DNA of 64,000 bases, from assembly GCF_000473325.1 (NCBI RefSeq), contig NZ_AXBI01000011.1:6307-70306 (forward strand). The letters are read 5' to 3'. The notes under the pieces were generated by a model. It was not told the origin of the DNA, did not search any database, and saw only the letters and a program-made list of their open reading frames with translations. The stretch is from Leisingera caerulea DSM 24564. GTDB taxonomy: Bacteria; Pseudomonadota; Alphaproteobacteria; Rhodobacterales; Rhodobacteraceae. Within the stretch, counting starts at the first letter, position 1. Each line of letters begins with the position of its first letter. Position numbers and translations under genes: made by a program. This document shows positions 1 to 7,889 of the stretch, piece by piece.

Positions 1-623
1 AAGCCTTCAGCGACTTCTTCGAGTCCCTCTTCCGGCGCCGGGGGCAGCCATTTGACCGGCCCGGTGCAGACCAGCACGCCCGCCTGCAGCTGGACATCGA
101 GGACGCCTACCGCGGGGCAACCCGGGTTCTGAAGCTTCGGGTGCCGCAGGCGGCGCCGGATGGCTCGGTGCAGCTGCAGGATCGCAGCATCACGGTGCAT
201 GTCCCGAAAGGTATCCTCGAAGGCCAGCACATCCGGCTGCCGGGTCAGGGCCTGGCGCCGCTGGGCGGAGGGGTGCCGGGGGATCTGTTTCTGGAGGTCA
301 GCTTTGCCCCGCATCCGGTGTACCGGGCGGATGGCAAGGATCTGTATCTGGAACTGCCCGTGGCCCCCTGGGAGGCTGCGTTGGGCGGCAAGGTGATGAT
401 ACCCACGCCCGATGGCAAGGTCGCGCTGACCGTGCCTGCAAATGCCCGCAGCGGCCAGAAGCTGCGGCTGAAGGGCAAGGGGCTGCCGGGCACACCGCCC
501 GGGGACATCTATGCCACCCTGAGGATCGTGAACCCCAAGGTGACAACGGAAGAGGCGCGCAGGGTCTTTGAGCAGATGGCCCGGGAGGTGCCGTTCAACC
601 CGCGTGCCGGTATCGGAGGATAG
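1..623 (+). CDS. cbpA: DnaJ/CbpA-type co-chaperone, C-terminal part (5' end outside window)
   Basis: The reading frame is open from the left edge, so the N-terminal J domain and most of the linker lie outside. What remains is the two-lobed substrate-binding region of a class II J protein: a first beta lobe (LQLDIEDAYRGATRVL, then GQHIRLPGQG) and a second lobe (VMIPTPDGKVALTVP, LRLKGKGLPG, GDIYATLRIV). There is no zinc-finger cysteine repeat, which separates CbpA from DnaJ. CbpA works with DnaK in the cytoplasm as a stress co-chaperone. The gene is followed 4 bases later by the CbpM-like modulator, the classical pairing, which supports the CbpA call over plain DnaJ. Confidence 0.88.
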   Translation, partial: AFSDFFESLFRRRGQPFDRPGADQHARLQLDIEDAYRGATRVLKLRVPQAAPDGSVQLQDRSITVHVPKGILEGQHIRLPGQGLAPLGGGVPGDLFLEVSFAPHPVYRADGKDLYLELPVAPWEAALGGKVMIPTPDGKVALTVPANARSGQKLRLKGKGLPGTPPGDIYATLRIVNPKVTTEEARRVFEQMAREVPFNPRAGIGG

Positions 624-627
624 ACGC

Positions 628-927
628 ATGAAACCCGCAACCGCAAAAACTGCAGTTGTTGTCAGCCTGTCGCTGGATGAGCTGTGCCGGTTTTGCCAGG
701 CCGACAGAAATTGGGTCATCGAACTGGTCGAACACGGGGTGCTGGAGCCCGAAGGGGCCTCAGTCCAAAGCTGGCAGTTCCACAGTGTGAGCATTGCCCG
801 CGCCAAGAAGGCGCGGCGGCTGAACCGGGATCTGGGCGTCAACGCCGCAGGGGTGGCGCTGGTGCTGGATCTGCTGGCGGAACGGGAAGAGATGCTGCGG
901 CGGCTGGCCGTGCTTGATGACCGCTAG
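628..927 (+). CDS. cbpM: Chaperone modulator CbpM-like (MerR-type helical) protein
   Basis: A 99-residue protein that starts 4 bases after cbpA, with GGAGGA just upstream of the ATG. It has the CbpM pattern: a short beta start, then LDELCRFCQADRNWVIELVEHGVLEP, which resembles the MerR-like helix-turn-helix, and a C-terminal helix rich in Leu/Arg (LLAEREEMLRRLAVL). CbpM family proteins bind the J domain of CbpA and restrain its stimulation of DnaK. The call rests on order and on this fold signature; sequence conservation of CbpM is low, so a generic MerR-like modulator is the alternative. Confidence 0.8.
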   Translation: MKPATAKTAVVVSLSLDELCRFCQADRNWVIELVEHGVLEPEGASVQSWQFHSVSIARAKKARRLNRDLGVNAAGVALVLDLLAEREEMLRRLAVLDDR

Positions 928-930
928 CGG

Positions 931-1653
931 ATGTGCTGGAGCCTGGAAGCCTCGGCCGTGATGGCGGCTGCCGGGACCGCCGCGGCGGTGGTCTGCTGGC
1001 GGCAGGGCCAGCCCTTGGCGGTCTGGGGCGCGCTGGGGTACTTCACGGTGATGGAGGTGCTGCAGATTGCGGGGTACCTGAGCGTCGATGAGTGCAGTTC
1101 AGCTGCGAACAAGGGTTCCACGCTTCTGTCCTATCTGCATATCGCCTTCCAACCCATTGTAATCAATGCCTTTGTTCTGGAATTGGTGCCCAGTGCCGTC
1201 CGGCGGCGCTGCCGGGTCTGGGTGCTGGCCCTGAGCTGCGCTGCGGCGGGGGTTATGCTGCTGCAGCTTGTGCCGCTGCCCGCCTTGGGGAGCTGCGCGC
1301 CGGGGGCGCCGTTGTGCGCTGAGGTGCTGTGCACCGTGTCCGGAAGTTGGCATATCGCCTGGAATGTGCCCTATAACGGGCTGCTGGTGCCGGTGGACCG
1401 GGCGTTGGGGGTGCAATCCGGCTTTCCGGCTTACATGGCGGCGGTGTTCCTGATGCCGCTGGCCTATGGGGCGTGGCGGTTTGTGCTGGTGCATGTGCTT
1501 ACCGGGCCGGTGCTGGCCTGGATGCTGACCAGCAACCCCAATGAGATGCCCGCCGTCTGGTGCCTGTTTTCCATCGTGATCCTGTGCATCGGGCTGAGCC
1601 CCTGGGTGCGCGGTGCCGTTTCAACCAGCAGTTGGTGGGGCGTGCGGGTTTGA
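931..1653 (+). CDS. Conserved multi-pass membrane protein, function unknown
   Basis: A 240-residue, very hydrophobic protein that begins MCWSLEAS and has about six or seven likely membrane segments (for example around residues 8-24, 30-48, 70-85, 92-112, 158-178, 185-205). Polar residues between them include Glu36 (TVMEVLQIAGY), the DECSS stretch near 54 and His68, and Cys pairs near 117-130. The MCWS start and the early FTVMEVLQ motif recur in a family of uncharacterised proteobacterial membrane proteins, which I know only as a domain of unknown function. It starts 3 bases after cbpM and may be co-transcribed with it. Function not inferable from sequence. Confidence 0.7.
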   Translation: MCWSLEASAVMAAAGTAAAVVCWRQGQPLAVWGALGYFTVMEVLQIAGYLSVDECSSAANKGSTLLSYLHIAFQPIVINAFVLELVPSAVRRRCRVWVLALSCAAAGVMLLQLVPLPALGSCAPGAPLCAEVLCTVSGSWHIAWNVPYNGLLVPVDRALGVQSGFPAYMAAVFLMPLAYGAWRFVLVHVLTGPVLAWMLTSNPNEMPAVWCLFSIVILCIGLSPWVRGAVSTSSWWGVRV

Positions 1654-1660
1654 CGGCGGG

Positions 1661-1702
1661 TTGATCCTGATCACTGCGCCGGGAACTGGCTTGCGGTATT
1701 CT
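1661..1702 (+). promoter_or_regulatory. FNR-type box and -10 of the adh-lon-usp unit
   Basis: TTGATCCTGATCAC at 1661-1674 matches TTGAT-N4-ATCAA in 9 of 10 positions. A -10-like TATTCT lies at 1697-1702, giving a start near 1709 and placing the box centre about 41.5 bases upstream, the class II geometry used by FNR. The leader would be only about 14 bases. Confidence 0.7.
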
Positions 1703-1722
1703 GAAATGCGGGGAGACGCAGA

Positions 1723-2703
1723 ATGCGTGCAATGGTTTTCCATAAGGCAAAGGAGCCGCTGCGGCTGGAGGAGATTGCCGAGCCGGAACCCGGACCCGGG
1801 GAGGTTCTGATCCGGGTCGAAGCCTGCGGCGTGTGCCGCACCGATCTGCATATCTTTGACGGTGATTTATCCGGCCCCAAGGTGCCCCTGATCCTGGGGC
1901 ATGAGATTGTCGGTCGTATCGCGGCCCTGGGCCCGCAGGCTGAGGGGCTGGAGATCGGCCAGCGGGTGGGAGTGCCCTGGCTGGGGGCCACCTGCTGCCA
2001 CTGCCGCTATTGCCGGGAGGGGCAGGAGAACCTGTGCGATGCGCCGGAGTTCACCGGCTATACCCGCAACGGCGGTTTTGCCGAGGCCTGCGTGGCGGAT
2101 GCGCGCTTTGTGTTTCCGCTGGGCGGCGGCGATCCGGTTGCGCTGGCGCCGCTGCTGTGCGCCGGGCTGATCGGCTATCGCAGCTACCGCATGGCGGGGG
2201 CGGGCCTTAATATCGGGCTGTACGGGTTTGGCGCTGCGGCGCATATCCTGACGCAGCTGGCGGTCTGGCAGGGCCGCAAGGTGTTTGCGCTAACGAAGCC
2301 GGGCGACAGCGAAGCGCAGGCGTTTGCCCGCAGCCTGGGCGCGGCCTGGGCGGGCGGGTCTGATGATCTGCCGCCGGAACCGCTGGATGCGGCGATCCTG
2401 TTTGCGCCCGTGGGCAGCCTGGTGCCCGCCGCCCTGAAGGCCGTGCGCAAGGGGGGCAGGGTGGTCTGCGGCGGCATCCACATGAGCGACATTCCCGCCT
2501 TTCCCTATGCCGATCTGTGGGGCGAGCGGCACATTCTGTCGGTTGCCAATCTGACCCGGCAGGACGGCGAGGACTTCCTGCCGCTGGCCGCCAAGGCGGG
2601 CGTCGTCACTGAACACCGCGCCTACGCCTTGGAAGACGCCAATCAGGCGCTGGAGGACATGCGGCAGGGGCGGCTGCAGGGGGCTGCGGTTCTGGTGCCC
2701 TGA
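1723..2703 (+). CDS. Zinc-dependent alcohol dehydrogenase (MDR family)
   Basis: A 326-residue medium-chain dehydrogenase. Catalytic zinc ligands are visible as Cys38 (CGVCRTD) and His60-Glu61 (GHE), structural zinc ligands as Cys91, Cys94, Cys97 and Cys105 (CCHCRYC and LC). The nucleotide-binding domain follows with GLYGFGAAAH near residue 168, a variant of the usual GxGxxG. It should interconvert an alcohol and an aldehyde with NAD(H) in the cytoplasm; substrate unknown. It heads a unit with the Lon-like protease 21 bases downstream and a Usp-like gene, and is preceded by an FNR-type promoter, so it may serve in disposing of reducing power when oxygen is low. Similar AdhA-like enzymes occur in other stress islands. 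Confidence 0.88.
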   Translation: MRAMVFHKAKEPLRLEEIAEPEPGPGEVLIRVEACGVCRTDLHIFDGDLSGPKVPLILGHEIVGRIAALGPQAEGLEIGQRVGVPWLGATCCHCRYCREGQENLCDAPEFTGYTRNGGFAEACVADARFVFPLGGGDPVALAPLLCAGLIGYRSYRMAGAGLNIGLYGFGAAAHILTQLAVWQGRKVFALTKPGDSEAQAFARSLGAAWAGGSDDLPPEPLDAAILFAPVGSLVPAALKAVRKGGRVVCGGIHMSDIPAFPYADLWGERHILSVANLTRQDGEDFLPLAAKAGVVTEHRAYALEDANQALEDMRQGRLQGAAVLVP

Positions 2704-2724
2704 TCCCGGAAAAAGGAGAGCGCA

Positions 2725-5160
2725 ATGGCTGGAAATCTTGGACCGGACCCTTTGACGGCGGCGGAGCTGCGGCCTGCGCTGCCCTCTGCAAAGCTGCGGT
2801 TCACGCTGACGGATGAGCTGGACGGGGCGCAGGAGTGGCTGGGGCAGGACCGGGCGGTGGATGCGATCCGGATGAGCGCCACGGTCCCGCATGAGGATTT
2901 CCATGTCTTTGTTCTGGGCCAGCCCGGCAGCGGCCGCCATGTGATTGCCCAGTCGATTCTGGCCGGGATCGCGAAGGAAAGGCCGGTCGCCTGCGACTGG
3001 GTTTACGTGAACAACTTCGAACAGCCGCATAAGCCGGTGGCAATCCAGCTGCCGCCCGGTTCGGCCAGCCGTCTGCGCAAGATGATGGAAACGCTGGTCG
3101 ATGACCTGGCCAACCAGATCCCGGCGCTGTTTGAGTCCGAGGATTACCAGACCCGGCGCCGGACCATCGAGGAGGATTTCTCGGCTGAGCATGAAGGCGA
3201 GATGGCGGAAATCTTTGACGATGCCCGCGCCAGGAATGTCGCCATCCTGCGCACGCCGGTAGGGTTCAGTTTTGCCGGGCAGCGCGACGGGAATGTGCTG
3301 ACGCAGGAGGACTTCGAGGCGCTGACGGATGAAGAGCGGGAGGAGCTGGAGGCCGCAATCGACAGCGTGCAGCAGCGGATCTCTGACGTGCTGAAATCGG
3401 TGCCCCGCCGGGAAAAGGAGCACCGGCGGCAGGTGGAGCAGCTGAACTATCAGCTGGCTGCGCGCGGGGTGGATGAGGCGATCCGCGAGGTGCTGGACGC
3501 CTTTGCCGGCGAGGCGGAGGTGCAGGCGTATCTGAAGGCGGTGCGCAGCGATCTGGTGGAAAACGCCGAGCTGTTCCTGATGGGCGACAGCGACGATGCT
3601 GCCGGCCCGTTTCCGGTGGCGACCAGCAAGCGGTTCGAGGAGCCGCAGTTCCAGCGCTACCGGGTCAATGTGATGGTCTCCAACGGCAGCAGCGGCCAGG
3701 GCGCGCCGGTGGTCAAGGAAGAGCTGCCGACGATGGCCAATCTGATCGGGCGCATCGAATATGCGTCCGAGATGGGGGCGCTGATAACCAATTTCACCAT
3801 GATCAAGCCGGGGGCGCTGCACCGGGCCAATGGCGGCTATCTGGTGCTGGATGTGCGTCAGGTGCTGAGCGAGCCGCTGGCCTGGGACGCGCTGAAGCGG
3901 TGTTTGCGGACCGGGGAGATCGCGATCTATTCGCCGGGAGAGCGGCTGAGTCTGGTGTCGACCGTCTCGCTGGAGCCGGACCCGGTGCCCTTGCGTGTGC
4001 GGGTGGTGCTGATCGGGGAGCGGCTGCATTACTACCTGCTGTCGGCGCTGGACCCGGATTTCCTGCAGCTGTTCAAGCTGGAGGCGGATTTCGACGATCA
4101 TCTGCGGCTGGAAGAGAGCGGCGCCGTTGAGGGCTATGCGCAGCTGATTGCGCGGCTGGCCCGGCGGGCCGGGACCCGGCCGCTTGATCAGCCTGCGGTT
4201 GAAAGCGTGATGCGCGAAAGCATGCGCCTGAGCGGGGATACTGAGCGGCTGACGCTGAATTTCAGCCGCTTGTCGGACCTGCTGCGGGAGGCGGAGTTCT
4301 GGGCCGGCAGCGGCGGCAGCGCCCATATCGGGCCGCAGCACATCGAACGCGCGGTGGCGGAGAAAGAGCGCCGGGCCGGACGCGTGCGGGAGCTGGGGCT
4401 GGAGACGATCCGGCAGGGCACGGTGATGATAGATACGGACGGCGCGCGCATCGGCCAGATCAACGCGCTGTCGGTCCTGCAGATCGGCGATTACAGTTTC
4501 GGCAAGCCGTCGCGGCTGACGGCGCGGACCCGGCCTGGCACCGGCAAGCTGGTGGATATCGAACGCGAGACCGAGCTGGGCGGGCCGATCCATTCCAAGG
4601 GGATGCTGATCCTGCAGGGCTATCTGGCGGCCGCCTATGCCACCCGCGCGCCGCTGTCGCTGTGGGCCAGCCTGGTGTTCGAGCAGAGCTATGGCGGGGT
4701 GGAGGGCGACAGCGCCTCGGCGGCGGAGCTGATTGCGCTGCTGTCGTCGCTGGCGGAGGTGCCGCTGGACCAGTCCTTTGCGATCACCGGGTCGGTCAAC
4801 CAGTTCGGCGACATTCAGGCGATTGGCGGGGTGAACCAGAAGATCGAAGGCTTCTTTGACGTCTGTGATGCCCGCGGTTTGACCGGCCGCCAGGGGGTTC
4901 TGATCCCGGCGGCCAATGTGCGCAACCTGACCCTGCGCCAGCGCGTCGTCGATGCGGTGGAGGCGGGCCGGTTCCGGGTCATTCCGATGACCAGCGTGAC
5001 CGACGGGCTGACGGTGCTGACCGGGCTGGAGGCGGGCGTGCGGGGGGCGGACGGGACCTATCCGGAGGGCAGCCTGAACCGGCGGGTGGAGGACCGGCTG
5101 CAAGGCTTTGCCGACATCCGCAAGTCCTTTGCAAAGGAGGCTGGCGGCGATGCGGAATGA
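2725..5160 (+). CDS. Lon-like ATP-dependent protease (AAA_32/LonB-like, S16 family)
   Basis: An 811-residue protein with an N-terminal AAA-type region (GQPGSGRH at 65-72 in the Walker A place, Arg where Lys is usual), a long charged coiled-coil insertion (about 120-270) and a C-terminal S16 protease domain. The catalytic dyad is Ser663 (EGDSASAAE) and Lys706 (GGVNQKIEG), 43 residues apart as in Lon. The Arg in the P-loop is common in this family, so I do not read it as a defect. The start follows AAAAGGAGAG. Expected role: cytoplasmic ATP-dependent turnover of damaged or regulatory proteins. It lies between the alcohol dehydrogenase and a Usp-like gene that overlaps its end by 11 bases, so translation is likely coupled. 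Confidence 0.88.
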   Translation: MAGNLGPDPLTAAELRPALPSAKLRFTLTDELDGAQEWLGQDRAVDAIRMSATVPHEDFHVFVLGQPGSGRHVIAQSILAGIAKERPVACDWVYVNNFEQPHKPVAIQLPPGSASRLRKMMETLVDDLANQIPALFESEDYQTRRRTIEEDFSAEHEGEMAEIFDDARARNVAILRTPVGFSFAGQRDGNVLTQEDFEALTDEEREELEAAIDSVQQRISDVLKSVPRREKEHRRQVEQLNYQLAARGVDEAIREVLDAFAGEAEVQAYLKAVRSDLVENAELFLMGDSDDAAGPFPVATSKRFEEPQFQRYRVNVMVSNGSSGQGAPVVKEELPTMANLIGRIEYASEMGALITNFTMIKPGALHRANGGYLVLDVRQVLSEPLAWDALKRCLRTGEIAIYSPGERLSLVSTVSLEPDPVPLRVRVVLIGERLHYYLLSALDPDFLQLFKLEADFDDHLRLEESGAVEGYAQLIARLARRAGTRPLDQPAVESVMRESMRLSGDTERLTLNFSRLSDLLREAEFWAGSGGSAHIGPQHIERAVAEKERRAGRVRELGLETIRQGTVMIDTDGARIGQINALSVLQIGDYSFGKPSRLTARTRPGTGKLVDIERETELGGPIHSKGMLILQGYLAAAYATRAPLSLWASLVFEQSYGGVEGDSASAAELIALLSSLAEVPLDQSFAITGSVNQFGDIQAIGGVNQKIEGFFDVCDARGLTGRQGVLIPAANVRNLTLRQRVVDAVEAGRFRVIPMTSVTDGLTVLTGLEAGVRGADGTYPEGSLNRRVEDRLQGFADIRKSFAKEAGGDAE

Positions 5161-5890
5161 TGCGGAAAACGCGGGGCAGGGGGGCCGCGCCAGGGTGATC
5201 CTGGGCGCCAGCTGCTATCCGGATGCGGAGGCGGCGCTGGCGCTGGCGCTGGATCTGGCCCGCCAGCTGGGGGCGGAGCTGCACGGGGTGTTTGTGCGCG
5301 AGACGGCGGTTCTGGCCGCGGGCTATGCGCATTCGCGGGTGGTGTCCTATTCCGGGCAGCGGGAGACCGGGCTGACCGCGGGCGCGCTGGCCCGGGCGTT
5401 CCAGGCCGATGCCCGGCGGTTTGAGGGGCTGCTGGCGCGGCGGGCCAAGGCGGCGGCGCTGGTCAGCTCGTTCCGGGAGGCGGAAGGCCATCTGCAGGAG
5501 GAGCTGCGCCGCTCTGCGGCGGCGGGCGACATCCTGATTTCCGGGTTCAAGCCGATCCTGACCGCGGCGGGCTGCATCGCCGTGATCCTGGCGGAAGGGC
5601 AGGCGGTGCCGGGCTTTGCGCTGCGGCTGGCGCGCAGCGTTCGCAAGCCGCTGGTGGCGCTGGTGGCCTGCGCGCGGCAGGCGCAGCCCGGTTCCGCGGC
5701 CGCGACTGCCGGGCCGCCGGGCGATGTGGCGGAAACCCGGCTGTGCGCAGAGCCGGCGGTGCTGCTGCGGCAGCTGGAGCATATGAGCCCGGCGGCGGTG
5801 ATTGTGGCGGCGCCGCTGGCAGGGCTGCCGCCGCCGGCCCGCATCCAGGAGGCGGCGCGCTGCCCGCTGGTCCTGCGCAGCGGCGGCTGA
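5150..5890 (+). CDS. Usp-like protein, function unknown
   Basis: A 246-residue Ala/Leu/Arg-rich protein. The ATG at 5150 is preferred because AAAGGAGG lies 9 bases upstream inside the end of the protease gene. The first 50 residues (VILGASCYPDAEAALALALDLARQLGAELHGVFV) have the alternating strand-helix pattern of a universal stress protein, and a second weak Usp-like half follows residue 150. The usual ATP-binding G-2X-G-9X-G(S/T) motif is absent. It is likely a diverged, non-ATP-binding Usp relative working with the protease upstream; assignment is by fold pattern only. Confidence 0.6.
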   Translation: MRNDAENAGQGGRARVILGASCYPDAEAALALALDLARQLGAELHGVFVRETAVLAAGYAHSRVVSYSGQRETGLTAGALARAFQADARRFEGLLARRAKAAALVSSFREAEGHLQEELRRSAAAGDILISGFKPILTAAGCIAVILAEGQAVPGFALRLARSVRKPLVALVACARQAQPGSAAATAGPPGDVAETRLCAEPAVLLRQLEHMSPAAVIVAAPLAGLPPPARIQEAARCPLVLRSGG

Positions 5891-5922
5891 GGCGGCTGCG
5901 ATGGCCAAGCGGGCAGGGGGGA

Positions 5923-5963
5923 TTGATGCAAATCATTTCGGCGTGCCGCAGCGGGCCTAGACT
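5923..5963 (+). promoter_or_regulatory. FNR-type box and -10 of the 5997-pfkB unit
   Basis: TTGATGCAAATCAT at 5923-5936 (9 of 10 matches to the FNR consensus) is followed by TAGACT at 5958-5963, placing the box centre about 41 bases before a start near 5970. It lies in the 106-base gap that separates two co-oriented units. Confidence 0.68.
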
Positions 5964-5996
5964 GGCGGCGGCACGGGACACCGTGAGGGGAGAGCC

Positions 5997-6506
5997 ATGG
6001 AGACCAATTGCCTGCCAAAGATGGACATGAGCGACAACACCACCGGCTGCTGCCCCAGGTTCAAGCCGCAAGGGTGGGACGGCCGCCATCTGCATTTCGA
6101 GAACAAGCCGTTTGTGCGGGCCAAGACGCGCAGCCTGCTGCATATCCCGCTGAACATGGGAACCGTCTTTGCGCGGGTGCAGAAGCATATCGAAGACGCC
6201 GGGGCGCAGGATCCTGAGGGGTATCTGGTGCTCAGCCGGGACCTGTCGCAGTCGGAAGCGGAGCATTTCTTTGCGGTGACCGGCCGGGTGCCCGGCGAAG
6301 AAATGCGGGAGATCACCGGCGATTTCCTGACCCGGGTGTTTGAAGGCCCCTACCGCCGGGCCCGGGACTGGATGCATGACATGGAGGTTGCCGCTGAAGC
6401 AGCGGGCAAAACCGCGGGGCGGATCTTTATGTTCTATACGACCTGCCCCAGATGCGCCCGGGCCTATGGAAAGAATTATGTCATCGGCGTTGCCGAAGTC
6501 ATTTAA
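5997..6506 (+). CDS. Conserved protein with CCPRF and CPxC motifs, function unknown
   Basis: A 169-residue cytoplasmic protein with three recognisable blocks: TGCCPRF at 17-22, HIPLNMGTVFAR at 49-60, and FYTTCPRCARAYGKNYV at 147-162. These blocks recur in a family found in very different bacteria, usually unnamed or loosely called hydrolase; I know of no proven activity. Cys18, Cys19, Cys150 and Cys153 could bind a metal or form a redox pair. SD GAGGGG precedes the ATG. First gene of a unit with the 6531 gene and pfkB, behind an FNR-type promoter. Confidence 0.7.
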   Translation: METNCLPKMDMSDNTTGCCPRFKPQGWDGRHLHFENKPFVRAKTRSLLHIPLNMGTVFARVQKHIEDAGAQDPEGYLVLSRDLSQSEAEHFFAVTGRVPGEEMREITGDFLTRVFEGPYRRARDWMHDMEVAAEAAGKTAGRIFMFYTTCPRCARAYGKNYVIGVAEVI

Positions 6507-6530
6507 CGCGTCACGCAACGGGAGGTGGCC

Positions 6531-6902
6531 ATGCAAGACCCGGAACTGGAAATCCTGATTGAACGGCTGGAAAACCAGTCGGATCTGACCCTGGCGGATT
6601 TTGACGGCGTGCTGCATGCGCTGGCGTTTCTGCTGCCGGATGCGGTGCCGCGTGATGAACACGCCGCGCAGCGGATCGGCACCGCGGATGGGGCCATGCA
6701 TGTGGCCGACGATGCTTTTCCGGATTGGGACGTGCATATCCGCGGCCGCGCCTATGGCAAGCACGGGCGCTGGCACTGCACCTTGCGGGAAAACGATGCC
6801 CGCGACAGCGATGCGGCCATTGGCCTGGGCCAGTCGCCGGTACTGGGCCAGGCGATCCTGGCGGCGGTGCTGCGGCTGGCGATGATCCTGAAAAAGGACT
6901 GA
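6531..6902 (+). CDS. Small conserved protein, function unknown
   Basis: A 123-residue acidic protein. An in-frame GTG at 6525 lies inside the Shine-Dalgarno sequence GGGAGGTGG, so the ATG at 6531 is the probable start. The N-terminus is helical (DPELEILIERLENQSDLTLADFDGVLHALAFLLP); the middle holds DVHIRGRAYGKHGRWHCTLREND, a beta-rich stretch. No cofactor motif is visible. It sits 24 bases after the CCPRF protein and 39 bases before pfkB, so it is presumably co-expressed under low oxygen. Confidence 0.65.
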   Translation: MQDPELEILIERLENQSDLTLADFDGVLHALAFLLPDAVPRDEHAAQRIGTADGAMHVADDAFPDWDVHIRGRAYGKHGRWHCTLRENDARDSDAAIGLGQSPVLGQAILAAVLRLAMILKKD

Positions 6903-6941
6903 GCAGATGCGGCCCGGCCCGGCAGCGGGGAAGGAAGGCTG

Positions 6942-7889
6942 ATGTCCCGGATCCTGACAATCACACTCAACCCGGCGGTCGATCTGGCAACCTCGATAGA
7001 GCGGGTGGTGGCGGGTCCCAAGCTGTATTGCAAGGCGCCGCGGGTGGACCCCGGCGGCGGCGGGGTGAATGCGGCGCGGGCGATCCGCAAGCTGGGCGGC
7101 GAGGTCACCGCGCTGGTGGCGGTTGGCGGCGCCATGGGCGAGCAACTGCTGCAGCTTCTGGTGGCGGAAGACGTGCTGGCGGTGGCGGTGCATGTGCCCG
7201 GCGAAACCCGCCAAAGCTTTGCCGTGACGGATGAGACCACCGGCGAACAGTTCCGTTTCAGCGTTCCGGGCGAGACGATGACGGCGGATGACGGCGCCCG
7301 GCTGCTGAGCGCGATTGCGCAGGCGGCGCCGCGCGAGGGCTATGTGGTGCTGAGCGGCGGCGTGACGCCGGGGCTGGCCGATGATTTCCCGCATCAGGTG
7401 CTGGCGGCGATTGCGCCGCGCACAGACCGTCTGGTGGTGGATACCTCCAAGGCGGCGCTGGCGCATCTGCTGGCCGCGCCCGGCAAGCCCGTGCACTTGC
7501 TGCGGCTGGACCAGCGGGAGGCGGAGCAGGCGGCGGGGCACGCGCTGCCCGCGGTCGCGGACAGCCTGGCGTTTGCCCAGTCGCTGATTGCGCGCGGGGT
7601 GGCGGAAATCGTCGTCGGCGGGCGCGGTGCCGAGGGGTCGGTTCTGGCCACACGGGAGCAGCGGTTTTTCTGCCGCGCGCCTTTGGTCGGGGTGCAAAGC
7701 AAGATCGGGGCAGGGGATGCCTTTACCGGTGCGCTGACGCTGGCGCTGTCGCGCGGCGCGGCGCTGGATCAGGCGCTGCGCTGGGGGGTGGCCGCGGCCA
7801 GCGCCACGGTTGCAACCGAAGGCACCGCGCTGTTTGAGCGCGGCGCGGTGGAGGCGCTGCTGCCGCAGTGCGAGGTTCAGGCGGTTTAG
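6942..7889 (+). CDS. pfkB: 1-phosphofructokinase/6-phosphofructokinase II family sugar kinase
   Basis: A 315-residue ribokinase-fold enzyme. The N-terminal substrate block LTITLNPAVDLATSI is followed by DPGGGGVNAARAIRKLGG, and the C-terminal signature KIGAGDAFTGALTLAL contains the catalytic Asp. This is the PfkB/FruK branch, phosphorylating fructose-6-phosphate or a related sugar phosphate with ATP. Its gene overlaps the end of the convergent ppsA by 4 bases (TTAG shared by both stops). Pairing of a PfkB with PEP synthase, Usp proteins and Hsp20 matches the mycobacterial DosR set, where pfkB is an oxygen-limitation gene. Exact substrate not provable here. Confidence 0.88.
   Translation: MSRILTITLNPAVDLATSIERVVAGPKLYCKAPRVDPGGGGVNAARAIRKLGGEVTALVAVGGAMGEQLLQLLVAEDVLAVAVHVPGETRQSFAVTDETTGEQFRFSVPGETMTADDGARLLSAIAQAAPREGYVVLSGGVTPGLADDFPHQVLAAIAPRTDRLVVDTSKAALAHLLAAPGKPVHLLRLDQREAEQAAGHALPAVADSLAFAQSLIARGVAEIVVGGRGAEGSVLATREQRFFCRAPLVGVQSKIGAGDAFTGALTLALSRGAALDQALRWGVAAASATVATEGTALFERGAVEALLPQCEVQAV

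Noticed and set aside
2917..2940. Arg in the P-loop of the Lon-like protein taken as an inactivating change
   Set aside because: Arg at this place is typical of the AAA_32/LonB-like family.
2290..5103. Long open frame on the minus strand opposite the Lon-like gene
   Set aside because: High GC leaves antisense frames open; its composition is Arg/His/Gln/Pro-rich with no domain, and the plus-strand protein has a full set of protease motifs.
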